64,000 bases of DNA, taken from Anadara kagoshimensis. Lineage: Eukaryota > Mollusca > Bivalvia > Arcoida > Arcidae. The stretch is from positions 18,283,087 through 18,347,086 of the forward strand of contig CM037870.1 in NCBI GenBank assembly GCA_021292105.1, read 5' to 3'. A model generated the notes under the pieces. The model worked only from the letters and a program-made list of their open reading frames with translations, made no database searches and had not been told where the DNA came from. Positions 1-12,085 of this stretch are shown one piece after another. Each line of letters opens with the position of its first letter. Within the stretch, counting starts at the first letter, position 1. The translations under genes were made by a program, and so were the position numbers.

Positions 1-10
1 TCTATTGTCA

Positions 11-41
11 TTTTTAAATTTTAAATTTTAAATTTTTAATG
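11..41. repeat. short AT-rich tandem repeat
   Basis: About four head-to-tail copies of a 7-base unit of the type TTTTAAA lie at the window edge. It is a simple low-complexity repeat with no visible function. Confidence 0.7.
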
Positions 42-104
42 CTCATAAATGAGGGGTTCAACGACGAATTATAAGAAAAATTTTCTTTAATGACAGGCGA
101 AACT

Positions 105-170
105 AGCTAGATAGGTTCTAACCCTTCCGGAGATCATTGCCTTTTAACCTTGGTGGTAGAAAACACATTT
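105..170 (+). repeat. degenerate CCGGAG-core repeat copy
   Basis: The stretch contains ACCCTTCCGGAG followed by a GGTGG..AAACAC segment in the same order as better copies elsewhere (for example 11936-12085). The flanks do not align well, so it is either an old fragment or a chance match to the core. Confidence 0.35.
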
Positions 171-578
171 CGCCAGATTTGTCCGTAGTAGCAATCATTT
201 CAAATTACTCCTATTGCTCTGATTCTTGCCGAGAATTTCGTTGAAATCAATCAAGTGCAAAACAACTAATAAATTATCTGGGATGACCGAATTCTAAAGT
301 GTAAACACCATACTTGAAAAACAAATAGAGGTTCATGCACTTACTTGTGCGAATTCTCAAAAGGAAATTGCAGTATTATCGTTTGGTAAATATTTTTTAT
401 CCCTCACTACGGAAATAACAGTGAAAACAATCAACATCATTGTTATAAATCATCAGTATCACTGAAAAGACTATACTGAATTGTAAGAAATTTCACCTTT
501 GAAGCAAATTAATGCAAACACCTCATAAGATTCTGACCAACTGATAAAAATCACAATATGTATCCCAAATGAAACTGA
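171..578. other. no recognisable feature
   Basis: AT-rich sequence with no open frame of note, no repeat that recurs in the window and no RNA gene signature. Confidence 0.5.
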
Positions 579-932
579 TAGAATGGATATGTTTACTTCA
601 AAAATATAACCTTATAACCCTAAACTCATTGATTCATATTTTTATATTTATACTAGTTTTACAATTTACATATATCTTACATAATGTATTTGGCATGAAC
701 TTTCAATAAACTAGTTGAAATTTTTTCTTTTCCACGAGCCTTGGCGAGTTATTGATAGGATGGCATATGTTTACTTGAAAATATAACGTTATTACCCTAA
801 ACCCATTGATTCATATTTTTATATTTATACTAGTTTACAATTTACATAGATCTTACATGAATGTATTTGGCATGAACTTTCAATAAACTAGTTGAAATAA
901 TTTACTTTTCACGATCCCTAGCGAGTTTTTTC
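579..932. repeat. two-copy tandem repeat, 176-bp unit
   Basis: Two direct copies start at about 579 and 755. Both run from GATAG.ATGG through ATATGTTTACTT, CATTGATTCATATTTT and TTTGGCATGAACTTTC to TAAACTAGTTGAAA. They differ by scattered substitutions and small indels, indicating a moderately old local duplication. Confidence 0.9.
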
Positions 933-1720
933 AATCAGTCAATTCAACTTCAAATTGAATATACACAAACACCTCTTGCACAGACAACTTAATTTTAGAG
1001 TATATTTTTACTCTTATAGCAGACATTTCAATCATTTATAAATGTATTGATGTCGACGTCATACCTAAATAAAGCACGCTGTATGAAGCAGACATATATC
1101 TGTCATAGCCAATCGACGTGCAGACTTCAGTAATAAAGATTCTCTTGACCAATCACAATATCAATGACTTCTTTAACGCCTATATGTCACTTAGAGTTGA
1201 TGTGTGTACAAATATTGTTTCTCTATCCTAGACTTAAAAAACAACATTGACAAATCATTTATCATTTTCATAACGAAGTTTTAAAAATGTAATAAAAGCT
1301 CGCCATCTCCAGTTTTATAACCATGTTTATATAGTCATTTCTACAGCAAGTATATAGACGCCGTGTACAGTAAAGTCAAATTACTGTTTTGTGGCTTAAT
1401 AGTTGAAACAAACTATATTTTTTGACCCACGTAACATTGTTAGAGCCATTTGATTCCTCATGGGACTATCTATGAAATAAATAGTTTACTTTTGAAAAAC
1501 AATCAGGTCATTGTCTATTATTGGTTGGATAATACAAATTGAAAAGGATGAATGAAGCGTGAATATGAACTAAATTTTAAAATATAGTTTGAAATTTGTG
1601 ATACTAGAAGATTGGTTATTTTCCTTTTAACGCTTCTTGGGGGGGATTTGACTGTGGCTAAAACTTTAAAACAGGTAGTGGTTATTCTTTTTCCAAACAC
1701 CGATATACGGGTTACGGTAG
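933..1720. other. no recognisable feature
   Basis: AT-rich sequence. A 60-codon minus-strand frame at 1518-1700 has no recognisable motif and is expected by chance at this base composition. Confidence 0.5.
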
Positions 1721-1724
1721 TTAT

Positions 1725-1772
1725 GTTATGTTAAAGGACCTTCTCTGCACATTGCCCTGAGCGCACGACAAA
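1725..1772 (+). mobile_element. SINE tail fragment
   Basis: The segment carries AAGGACCTTC..TGCACATTGCCCTGAGC. This matches the sense-strand tail of the tRNA-derived SINEs embedded at 46441-46656 and 45661-45874, which lie on the minus strand there. No tRNA-like head is present upstream, so this is a 5'-truncated or decayed copy. Confidence 0.55.
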
Positions 1773-1920
1773 ATTCCTGTCGCTTCACCTATGGATCGTG
1801 ACATCCCGACATAAATGAAACATTCTTGACTGGACATTAAAACCTTATCACCCAATCAATGTTTTAAACATATTATCTCGCTTGATGGTGTACAGGTAGG
1901 TTTGTACAGTATATCAAAGA

Positions 1921-2100
1921 ATCTAAATACAAAAATATCAATCTATGTCTACATCTTAATTAAAAAACAAAGTAAAAACTGCCAAATTCAGTTTAACATG
2001 TGATCTCCCATCGAAGAAGAGGCTGGATGCTCCGGAAGGAGATACACACCTCCTTTCTAGTCAGCTACATCCATAACATGTGAAATGAACATGAAACTAT
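1921..2100 (-). repeat. CCGGAG-core dispersed repeat
   Basis: Read on the minus strand this has the family order: TGTGAAAT and GGATGTAGCTGACTAG, then the CTCCGGAAG-type core (about 2028-2040), then the AAAGTTTTTACTTTG-like segment and a CATAGATTG end. Orientation is defined by reading CTTCCGGAGCA. About 20 copies occur in this window. The type closely resembles a repeat I remember as very abundant in mussel DNA; that comparison is from memory. Confidence 0.75.
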
Positions 2101-3490
2101 GGAAACTTTGACAATCTCTGTCGTCTTCGTCGATAAGAATCAAAAGCTAAATACTGACATTTTGTAAATGTAAACAACACCGGAACTAGTTGTCAAATTA
2201 TCAACTTGGAATCAGACAAAACACAATAAATGAAGCAATCTACTTGACATTTCTGTTTGACACGAATGTATTTGTAGGAAAAATCTTACAACGTTTTCCA
2301 ATTAACTGGTTCAATATGTAGATTATTCATTGACAATGTGTCATTAATTACAGACTAACTCTATTGCAAAATTACTACATACGCATAGGGAAATACGTTC
2401 TTGTCAATCAACTTGTTTATTCTAAGAAACTGGTGAATTTCTTTTTCAGAAGCATATCCTTGAGCCCTTAATTTTTTTTATTCATTTCTACCATCCGGCT
2501 GCGAGATTTATAATTTAAACGATAGAAATAAAAATAGATTGACAGATTTTGCGTCTATATGTGGCCTTTCGGCCTGAGTGCCGACCGTACAGAATCGAAA
2601 GGAAGAGAAGATTTTATGTTATGCGTAGATTGAAGTCATATACCACCTTATGCATGTAACGCACGATTCTAACCACCTAGTTATGGTATACCAAGCGCTA
2701 ATGTGGTCATATTCCGACTCATATTCTCATGAGTGGTGCATTTTAAAATTATAATAAATACCAAAACATGAAAAATGGTTTTCACAGTATGTTGTCTTTA
2801 ACCAATATAAATCCAATTAAATAACAAGAAACTTAAGTTCAGAGTACGGGATCATATGACAAACGACAGTATATTTGCCTCTTCACATTGCATATCTCAT
2901 AGAGAAAGAGAGGGGACCAAAATATGCAGTACCTTTAACAGTTAAGATATACCTTCAACAGCTAAAATGTAACTCTCAATGGAAAGATTAAAAGCTTATT
3001 GATTTAACGAACACTTTCACTCAATGAAATAACTCGGACATTCATCATTTTTCTGGGGCAAAAGGTTCATTTGGTAAAACGTTGTATTTTCAGAAAATGT
3101 AGATTACAGGAAAACAATGCATATGTTCATTCCAATGATGTCAGGGCAATCAAGCGTTAATTCATTCATTAAAGCAACAGTTTTTGTGAGATTGGTTGAC
3201 TATTAATACCAATTTCTATATTGTGGATGTTAGATGTAGTATTGCTATGATCGTTTAGGAGGTAAATCTGTCCATGAAAGAAAGATTTCTTTTTACCCCG
3301 ACCTATTAAATTTGTGATAAATTTTTGGAAAATTATTTTTACCAACATGTTCAAATTGTTTCCTTCAATTTTATCAGTCTTATTTTTAGTTGAGGGTACG
3401 AATTCAAGTCCTTTCGTATTTTTCTGTATATTGCACTATCGTTAATGATTAAAGGTACTGATGTATGATGATGTAAAACAGGTCAAGTTC
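2101..3490. other. no recognisable feature
   Basis: AT-rich, apparently single-copy within the window. The minus-strand 61-codon frame at 3169-3354 shows no motif. A small GGCCTTTCGGCC palindrome near 2572 is too short to interpret. Confidence 0.5.
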
Positions 3491-3493
3491 GAA

Positions 3494-3592
3494 TTTCACT
3501 ATTCTCCATCCATCAATCATTGTTGGTTTTACTGACAATATGTTTCACTATTCTCAATCCATCAATGCTAGTTATATTGACAATATCAGATT
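3494..3592. repeat. two-copy tandem repeat, 50-bp unit
   Basis: Two adjacent units both read TTCACTATTCTC.ATCCATCAAT and end TGACAATAT, starting at 3494 and 3544. It is a small local duplication. Confidence 0.8.
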
Positions 3593-4071
3593 CTCTATTG
3601 ATGAACTATCAATGGCAGAGTTACAAACAGCACCATTTTGTCTATTCGGAGTCAAGCGTACCTGGAATTATTGATGAGAAGTGATCTTTTTTAATTTCCA
3701 GTATATCGATGATATCTTTGTTCTTTAGCCTCTTCCGTTACGCAGTCTATTTGTTTATTGTTGAAGGTTTGAAGTTCGGATGACCTTCATTGTTTTTCAG
3801 AGTCGAAGTATATCACTCATGTTCAGTCACATAAGAGTTGTCTCTCTTTGAACTCGTCATCATACACTTTTTCATAAAGCCTCATACTGACAAGTTTATT
3901 GAAATACCATAGGTCCCTTATGACTGTATTGAGTTTCGACACGTTTGTGTATGATTACATGTACATGTATATACAGAAATCTTAAAGATGCATTAAAATG
4001 AATATATACCTTCATTTGTTCTTTAAATTAATGTATTATTCATCCTTTGATCATTTTCTACTTTGAGTGCA
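3593..4071. other. no recognisable feature
   Basis: Nothing beyond ordinary AT-rich sequence is visible. Confidence 0.5.
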
Positions 4072-4245
4072 TCAATCAAAATTCTTTCACTTATATCGAG
4101 GCGGTCATGATGGAGGTGACAGAAGTGCCTATGGAAAACCTGAACTGACACTTATTTCACACAAAGGACTTCACCTGACCGAGTAGAGTTTGAATCTTGA
4201 TAATGAAAGGCGCCATGATCGTAAGCGCGTGCTTTAGATTATTCT
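4072..4245 (-). mobile_element. decayed tRNA-derived SINE
   Basis: On the plus strand this reads TTTCACTTATATCGAGGCGG near its left end, the same block as in the complete SINE at 33552-33845. Its right end (about 4188-4245) carries a worn tRNA-like head: a B-box relative (GATTCAAACT on the minus strand) and a TAAGCGCGTGC-like stretch. The middle is shortened. It is non-coding and presumably inactive. Confidence 0.65.
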
Positions 4246-4520
4246 TATAAAACTTGATAAAATCAATGTATTGGTTTTTTTTCATTTGATTGAAGTTAAA
4301 ACAAGATACCAGTATACAAGTATAGCTATATCTGGCATGTGTAAAATCCGTAAAGAGAGAGGAAAGGAATGTTTACATGAATAATTGATGTTATGGTAAT
4401 GAGCTTCAATTAGTCAAATAAAATAGATTTAGCAATAATTATAGACTGTACACCACATGGGATGGTTTCTAATGATAAAAAATTGATGAAACGAAATTTG
4501 GAACACATAAACCAAACTCA

Positions 4521-4523
<3 letters not shown>

Positions 4524-4560
<37 letters not shown>
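4524..4560. repeat. (GA)n microsatellite
   Basis: Uninterrupted GA dinucleotide run of about 18 repeats, followed by CTCAAAATCG. Likely length-polymorphic. Confidence 0.98.
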
Positions 4561-4562
<2 letters not shown>

Positions 4563-6908
4563 CAAAATCGCACACACGAGAGATAGATCATATATGAATT
4601 GTGTATTTATCTAGTGATAGTCGAAAATATTTGTTTTTAATTTGTTCTATTATTCGTCTTTAGCCATTAATGATCATTACTTTTTTCTTATCAAGATAAT
4701 AAATATTGACCATGATAGAAGTGGCAATTCTAGGATGATAATCAAGAAATAGAGGGATGTAGTCCAGACGATAATTGTTCGTGATTGCTTTAGTAATCCA
4801 ATCAGCATTTCGATGACGTCATTAATAAAATACCATATGTGATTTTAAAAATGGGTTCATGGCGTTTACATGTTAAATTAAAACTTATGCTCGGTTTAAT
4901 TTCCCAGTTGTTTATTCCATTTGACAGTGTGAAATATTTTTACCAAAATTATTACTCCGACTAATCAGCTTTAACGCAATATTTCATATTAAAGCTTTTA
5001 GGTATCAAATTATCTTAATGAAATTGGTAACATTTTTCATTTGAATACGCAATAGTAATCCTTGTTATAAAACATAATGGGAAATGTTTAAGTTTTAATG
5101 AAAAAATAGAGAAGGAAAATTTGCAAGATAAACCTGATTAGTAACCATGGTAACATAAATAATCGATCTATAAATATCATGTACGTTTGTGGATTATCTT
5201 GTTTTTCATAGTCAGTGTTAAAATTATTGAATTGTGAATAAAGAGTTTGTTTTGTACTTGCGTATATGAAATTCTTATACATTACTAGAGTGTACAACTT
5301 TGAAATAAAAAATACCTCACTTTTCAACTTTCCATTTTTTAAAAGCTTTGTACTCTTGTTTTTTTTTTATTTGATCTAAATTTTATTATTTATATATTGA
5401 GTTTTTTTGGATTACACATTGTCCTGTGTTATTTAAAAACGTGTTGATAAATTGAAAAGTCTCCTGTTTGTCAGTCGATTTTAAAACTTTTTACACCAAT
5501 TGTTCAGATGCTTAGACACAAGCGCCACAAATTGCGCCCGGCCGGCGTCTGAAACCTAACAATGTTAAGACATCACATATTGGTATTTTTCTTGTGATTG
5601 ACCGTGGTGTAGTAACGTCTATTTTTACAATATGATATATTAATAATCAATATGTTATTATTATATTTTACAATTAAATTAAAATTATTGACATTATGAC
5701 CTGGCCATTAATGAATTTATTTTCAAATCATGTGTAGGTTGACTTGCATGTTCAAAAGCAACAAAGACCTTTCTGTTAAAATCATCTTCGTTTTCTGAGA
5801 GCTATCAATAAATGATTTCTACTCTTTGATTCGTGGAAAAGCTTTTTATTAAAAAACCAGAAACAGAATTCAGAACGTGTGGTTAAAACAACGGTGATAG
5901 TAGGGGAAAATTGCATTCAAATTTTAATTTACAAAAACTAAAACAATACTGGAAATTTAGGTCAAAAGTAGGTCAAGTTCGCATACAAATTCAAAAACCT
6001 AAAACAAACCCAACGACGATAAAACAATCCGATGTAATATGTAATATTTGTCTTCTCAGATGGCCTTTAGCCTGTATTTTGTCCATTCTGTGAAATGTGA
6101 AATTCCGATGAAAAAAGAGGTCGAGTCAAATTACGTTAAATTGACTTCATATTGTTATAACTAGACTATTTGAACAGATAATATCAAAGGCATTTATATC
6201 TGACTTTTTTCTGAAACGTCTTTAAGTATGTGGTCAATACCATACGTAATTAACTTTTTTGCTTTTATTGCTATTTAATTACTACTGTTCATATATTTCA
6301 AATTTCAATCTTTTAAAGCATTGTGTTTTCTACATGAAATTCATGTCAAATGACACGGCCCTCACACTATGTATTCTATATCTTGGTCATATATAAAGAT
6401 TTTGTCATACGAGTTTCATGTTTTAATGTTTTCATAATTTTTCAATGTCATGGCTCAAATTTTAACTTTTTTCGCAATATTTCGATACAGACATTATTTT
6501 TATGTTTTAGAACATTAATACACAGATCAAAGATCGTGTTCATGACATCATTGACAGTATTCATATAATAAACTTAAAATTTCTGCTATTTGTGTAAATT
6601 TCTGTCAGCACATTCGAACAGCTTCTTTGTAATATGTTATTGTTTTGACAGGCATTTCGGTTGTTTTGATATTTTTGCAATCACTTTTATAATGGAATCA
6701 GAGTAAACGGTCAGTGCTATGACGTTTTATATAATACTATGCTTGCTTTTGACCAGTCAGTTATTCAATGTCACTAGCATCAACTTTAATTGGCCAATCA
6801 TTTTGACTTTTGTTATTTTGTTTATGGTGTGCATTTTGGTTTCCAAGTCACTAATTTTTTACCTTTTCATACATTTTACTATTTGTCTTTTGATTTTGTA
6901 TCTTTAAT
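4561..6908. other. no recognisable feature
   Basis: AT-rich sequence. Short frames at 5088-5327 (minus) and 6350-6568 (plus) are rich in Phe, Ile and Leu, as expected from random AT-rich DNA, and match nothing I know. Confidence 0.5.
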
Positions 6909-7106
6909 AATGGGGTTCACCCCTGTACCACGTGATCAATACCTTAACGTTTATGTAGAACGTTTGGAAAACGTCAACGTCACAATTTCCCGAAATGAAC
7001 GTCGTTTTTACGGGAAAACATATCTTCTGCGATTCCATATCCATTGGAAATAAGTGTTCCGCACAAACCTTAGAGGGTATCACGTGGGACAACGGCTAAC
7101 CCCATT
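6909..7106. mobile_element. MITE-like element with imperfect inverted ends
   Basis: The ends read AATGGGGTT..CC...TGT.CCACGTGAT on the left and the reverse complement of the same pattern on the right (GGGGTTAGCCGTTGTCCCAC from the other strand). The 198-bp interior carries five AACGT words within about 90 bases and a TTCCCG...CGGGAA mini-palindrome. No clear target-site duplication is seen, so the class is unknown. The open frames on both strands here are by-products of the inverted structure. Confidence 0.6.
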
Positions 7107-7222
7107 GTTCGATTAACTCTTTTGTAAATTGTGTAATGGTATTGTCGTGCATCATCAGTAAACCTCTCATTTGCTTTAAACTGACATGTTTAGTATTATC
7201 TTAACATCTTGTGTTTTGTTTT

Positions 7223-7330
7223 AGTGGGGGATGTAGCTTGCTAAGCTCCTTCGAGGAACTAGGCCTCACTTTTATTGGTGGTTTTCACGTGTTTCACTTA
7301 ACTTGGCAGTTTTAAAGTTTTATTTCGTTA
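7223..7330 (+). repeat. CCGGAG-core dispersed repeat (core mutated)
   Basis: Family order is kept: GGATGTAGCTTGCTA, a mutated core (CTCCTTCGAGGAAC instead of CTTCCGGAGCAC), AGGCCTCACTT, GGTGG..TTCACGTGTTT, then CTTGGCAGTTTTAAAG. The copy lies 170 bp from an oppositely oriented one. Confidence 0.75.
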
Positions 7331-7502
7331 TTGTTTATGTTCTTTTTTGAATTGGTATGTTTGTGTTTTTATTTGGTTTTTTTACTGTCTTACTTTTGTT
7401 GTCATAATAAGTTTTGTCGTTTATAATTCAACTATGGTTAACTAATAATTTAATTTTTTATTTTAATTCTACTTCTTTCAACAACAAAACTCTTAACGAT
7501 CT

Positions 7503-7650
7503 ATGTTCAAACCACTGTGTAAAGTAAAACCTTTGAAAATTTGGGAAAAACACGTGAACGTCCACCAAGAAAGAATGGCCAGTGGCTCTTGAAGGTTAAG
7601 TACATCCTTTCTAGTTAGCTACACCCGTCACGAGTGGAAAGGAAATTTGA
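7503..7650 (-). repeat. CCGGAG-core dispersed repeat (core mutated)
   Basis: The plus strand shows AAACACGTGAACGTCCACCA, then TGGCCAGTGGCTCTTGAAGG in place of the intact core, and CTAGTTAGCTACACCCGTCA. This is the minus orientation, facing the copy at 7223-7330. Confidence 0.7.
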
Positions 7651-9299
7651 AAATGAAAGTAACATTGCATATTCTCAAAGATATAGGAATTTGTACTTAT
7701 CAAAATATTGTGACAACTGATATTCAACTTTTTAGGCAATTTTAAAGTATCGACAAGATATTTACATGTTTTTCATATAAATCACTACAAAAATATAAAT
7801 ATAAATATTATTTTCTTTAAATCCATATACTCATTACCCCAATGTACTTTGAATCTATGTATTTGCAAAGTATACCAGCAATGTTGTCACCTTTATACAT
7901 CGCCTACTGCAGCCTTATCCCTCTGGGATCGATCCCACACTCTTTACGTCTATCTATATTCATCATCAGCAGGAAAGTAATTTCATTTTCAACGCGGAGT
8001 AATATTATTATATTTAAGTTGGACCATTGGAAAATCCCTTGATATGATTTTGAGCATCAAAAACAGAAGAATGTTTAACGTTGATATTTATCAGAGTCGT
8101 AACAGAATCGTCTAACTTACTTCAATGTAAACTATGAACACTTTTAAGTGCTTTTTGGTGATTATTTCAACTTTATCAATTTTCCTATATCTGAATGGAA
8201 TAATTGGATTTAATGTCATTGCTAACAGTGCTGTCTAAAGGACATGTTTTATTTGATAATAGACGTCTACAGCTGCATCATTAGACAAGTGAGACATTGC
8301 TTGGATTTATCTACCAATTTACCTTGACAGATATATATTTTACGTTTGGTTAAGACCTTACTTAATTCGGTGTTGGTATTCTGTCATTCAACACTTAACA
8401 AGACTAAATACCAAAAATAGACGTACTGTATCCGGAAGAGAGTGGTACATTAAATTAAACAGTCTATCTAAATTAAGCTAATTGGCTACTGGACTAATTT
8501 GGAGATCTTTGGCCATAGCGGATGATCGACATTTAGAAAAAACACTTGATTTTTTATTATAAAAGTTAGTCGCTAATTTTGCTGTGCAGAGGACAACAGA
8601 TTTTAACCATGTGGTCACATTTCACCTGGTTCAGAAAACACCCAAAATGTCTGGAGTCTGGGTATGTAATACCATTTCTAACTTTTAAACAAGATAAAGT
8701 TATGTTTTTATTTATATGTAATGTAAATGTATATGTATTTTTAAGAAATAAGCAATAAACAAATGTTTCTAAAATTTAATAATTGCATTTAGAATATTTT
8801 TTATTCTGTCCGAAACGATTGCAAATGAAAATGACATAGTAACTAATAATAGCAAAGTGCCACACAAATAAAAAAAAATATGCTTTATATAAAATATATT
8901 AATGTCTAGATAAAATGACTTATCAGAGACTATCATCTATAAATACTATGTGAAAAATTAACTTTGTAATAAATGTGTAATAAGTATTCATTTTAGCAAA
9001 CACAATGGAATTCAGTTAAATATTACAAACTCGACGCTCTTCTTCAAGTTTTATTTAAATTATGCAACATGTAACGTCTTAAGAGAAAATGTCTGCCCTC
9101 ATGAAACCATGTAAAGACGATAATGATATTGAAAGAAGTATTGGTAATGAAAGGTGTAGAGCACTTTATCCAAATGTTTGTATTTCTCAACTTTGTTATC
9201 ATCAATGTATTTTTGTGTCCGTTGAAAATTTTACCCAGGAAAAGAAGTTTTGTCATGTTGTTTTAGTCATTCATCCCATTCCAATTAGTTAACAGATAT
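7651..9299. other. no recognisable feature
   Basis: AT-rich. Frames at 7842-8042 (plus), 9044-9256 (minus) and 9089-9292 (plus) overlap on opposite strands or lack any motif, and I do not regard them as genes. Confidence 0.5.
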
Positions 9300-9960
9300 T
9301 GTTATAATTATGATATAGTAGGGCAATAATAATCCCAGTTACAATGTAGAAATAGCAGAGCATTATCGATGTCCTTAATGTACAAATGTTGTTACGGTAG
9401 GGCACTTATAATCGCATTTACTATAAACATGTGAATAAAGTACGGATTTATCAATATTCAGATGCATTTGTTGTTGTAATTGGGCACTAACATTCCAACT
9501 TATTATTAACATGCGGATATATATGGGGTATGCATTTTCAATAAGCTAAATATAAGGATGTGGTTATTGTAGGGCACTAACATTCTCATTTATAAACATG
9601 CATTGGTTGTAGGCTTTTGTAATTATTGTTAATATACAGATGTGGTTATTGAAGGACACTAACACTCACTTATTATAAGCATGACTGTGTTCATAGTAGG
9701 ATGTGGTCAATATGCTTAATTTACAGATGTGAGTATTGTATGGCACTAACAATCTCAATAATAATACATGTGTTGTAATAGTCTGGCATTATCAAAATGC
9801 TTAATAAACAAAGTTGGTTATTGTAGGGTAGGACACTAACACACCCACTAATACTAAACATGTTGGTATAATGATAGCATATTAACACACTAAAAAAGAT
9901 GTGGCTATCAGAAAACTTTTATACTCCAAATCGTGATAAAGATATGGTTATTGTACCAAC
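9300..9960. repeat. degenerate tandem array, ~80-110 bp period
   Basis: About seven to eight eroded units share GATGTGGTTATTGTAGGGCA, CTAACATTCTCA and TATTATAAACATG. Clear unit starts are near 9317, 9395, 9480, 9560, 9640, 9725 and 9815. Unit length and sequence vary, so the array is old. Confidence 0.75.
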
Positions 9961-11315
9961 TTAAGCCTGTGTTTCATATTGCTTTTCATATTTCAGTTGT
10001 GCTAATGTATCTATAAATCATTCTGATTGTAGATACTTGATATTAGAGCTGATGCAAAGTCATTTACCTTTTGACACATGTGTGCCGTGTTTAACTATTT
10101 TGGAACTAGAAATGATGTCTTTTGTGTGTAATTATAGTACCTTTGAAGGACTCCATACAATTGAAATGTATTTTACAACCAGTGGGCCATAAATACACAT
10201 ATTTAAAATCAAAACCTTAAAAGTCTACACTGAATAGTGTGTCAACAGTTTTAAATTTTAACGTTAATCATGTTGTAGTTTGTAAAAGCTACACACTTTA
10301 ATAGTTTATGAAATTTAATTTCGTTTTCATTTATTTAAGAATAATGTTTCAGAGACTGTATATTAAAGTTGATTAAATTGACTTGAATGTTCTAAGAATT
10401 GAGAATATTTTACAGTCGTCGGGGGACCAATATAGTTTCACCGGTAGATTTATGTCTGAGTAGCATGTAACTGTCTATTTTAACTTAGTGTTAGACCGAA
10501 GTTATACAGCAAATCTGATTTTAGATTTTACACGTTTTAACTCCTTTTCAGATGACATATGCTTTCAAGTAGCAGCAAATTCGTTTTATATACCCCTGAA
10601 TGAGATTGTCTGGGTGTTGTTGATAATCGATTTCATTATCTATGGTTTTGTTGGATATTATATCTTGCAACACAAGATCTGAGAAAAGACATTTCTTACG
10701 GTTCGTGTCTGATTAGTTTCGTCGTCAGTAGGGCCGGTGCATAATAAACATATACAGACTAACTATGTTGACTCGATATAGACCAGAATTTATTAAAAAA
10801 TTCGTTTACATGTCTTGTAACTAGTGGATTCGTTTGTACAAGTTTTTGTGAGAAGCAATGTCAAACATATTATAAAAATCCGTTATAAGAGGTTTGTTTT
10901 CTGCTACCTATCTAAGTTTTCAACGTCATATATTGTAATTAGGTGTATAGTAAAAAGGTTTAAGCGCCAGTCATGATAAGTCCACTTTTAGGGATTTTGA
11001 TTTTAACATGGACTGGTATGATTGCGTTTAATTATATCGCGGTCGTCAGATACGAGATATTTGGGGATCGCCACCAACGTGCAACCTTAAGGCAAGCGAA
11101 CTGACAAAACATTTTAATGCTATGATCTGCCAAGAGTGGGATTTAAATAATAACGGTGTGAGGATGTGTAATCTGTTATCAAGCGCGCCTTAAACCATCG
11201 GCCATATAGGTGGTTCTCTGCTATGAGGCGAGTCTCCCATTATTTATGGGATTTGAATCCATGTTTTGCAGAATATCTGTGGGTGCAAGAATGTAATATG
11301 ATCTTACTAATCATC
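9961..11315. other. no recognisable feature
   Basis: AT-rich. The 64-codon plus-strand frame at 10488-10682 ends in a hydrophobic stretch but has no in-frame support or motif. Confidence 0.5.
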
Positions 11316-11398
11316 AAAAACAAACATACTAATCTATGTCCGAATCACAATCCAGAAGCAAAGTAAAAAAAATTGAACTGACAAGTTAGGTTAAACAA
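11316..11398 (-). repeat. CCGGAG-core repeat, end segment only
   Basis: The plus strand reads AAACAAACATACTAATCTAT, CCGAATCACAATCCAGAAGC and ACTGACAAGTTAGGTT, the reverse complement of the outer half of the copy at 11936-12085. The two copies face away from the DNA between them, so this pair could be the long inverted ends of one ~770-bp element. Confidence 0.8.
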
Positions 11399-11935
11399 AC
11401 AAGATTATGTTCTTAAAAGAATGTGTTAAAATAATCGATCTACGCTAGTTTTTGAATTGATTTGTTTTGTCACCTTCTTAGGAATGTTTGTAACATAAGC
11501 TGTGAGCTAATATTGTAGAAACATGTCTGGATTGTAAGATTATTTGACTTTATATGCATTGATTAGTGGAAATCCTGAACAAGTGACACAAATGAAATAT
11601 TGATACCCTTAAGGTGATAAAAATGTAATTATTTAGGAGAGATGTTTTGTTTTTGTCTTGATCGTTTTAACGCAATTGACATTTATAAAACTATTTTCAT
11701 AAGTAATCCGATAACCCATCTCATCAGTTTTATATGAAAATATCATTCCGGCATTGTAATGCTTAAAAACTAATGTCTTTGATGTTGTTTTATAATGGCA
11801 GATCGATGTTTATCGTACCTGCCAGCACCCATGTCCATGTAATAGATTAGAGGATGTTAATTTTAAAAAACCAAACAAAGTAAATGATGATTGAGAAACC
11901 TACAATCCTGTGCATCCAGGAAATTAGCTTGATAA

Positions 11936-12085
11936 ACAGGAGGTGCGTACCCTTCCGGAGCACCTGACCTTGCTTCTCTGGTGAAAGTTCGCGTGTCTAA
12001 CCTAACTAGTCAGTTCTAAAATTTTATACATTGCTTCTGGATTGTGATTCGGACATAGATTAGTATGTATGTTTTTAATATGAAG
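11936..12085 (+). repeat. CCGGAG-core dispersed repeat, well preserved
   Basis: One of the best copies: CAGGAGGTGCGTACCCTTCC, GGAGCACCTGACC, CTCTGGTGAAAGTTCGCGTG, CTAACCTAACTAGTCAGTTC, TTGCTTCTGGATTGTGATTC and GGACATAGATTAGTATG. It serves as the reference for the family here and its outer end matches 11316-11398 inverted. Confidence 0.85.

Noticed and set aside
11716..11740. Hammerhead ribozyme core (CTGATGAG on the minus strand)
   Set aside because: The required GAAA segment and closing helices are not present in order. Tandem arrays here were also scanned for the core without success.
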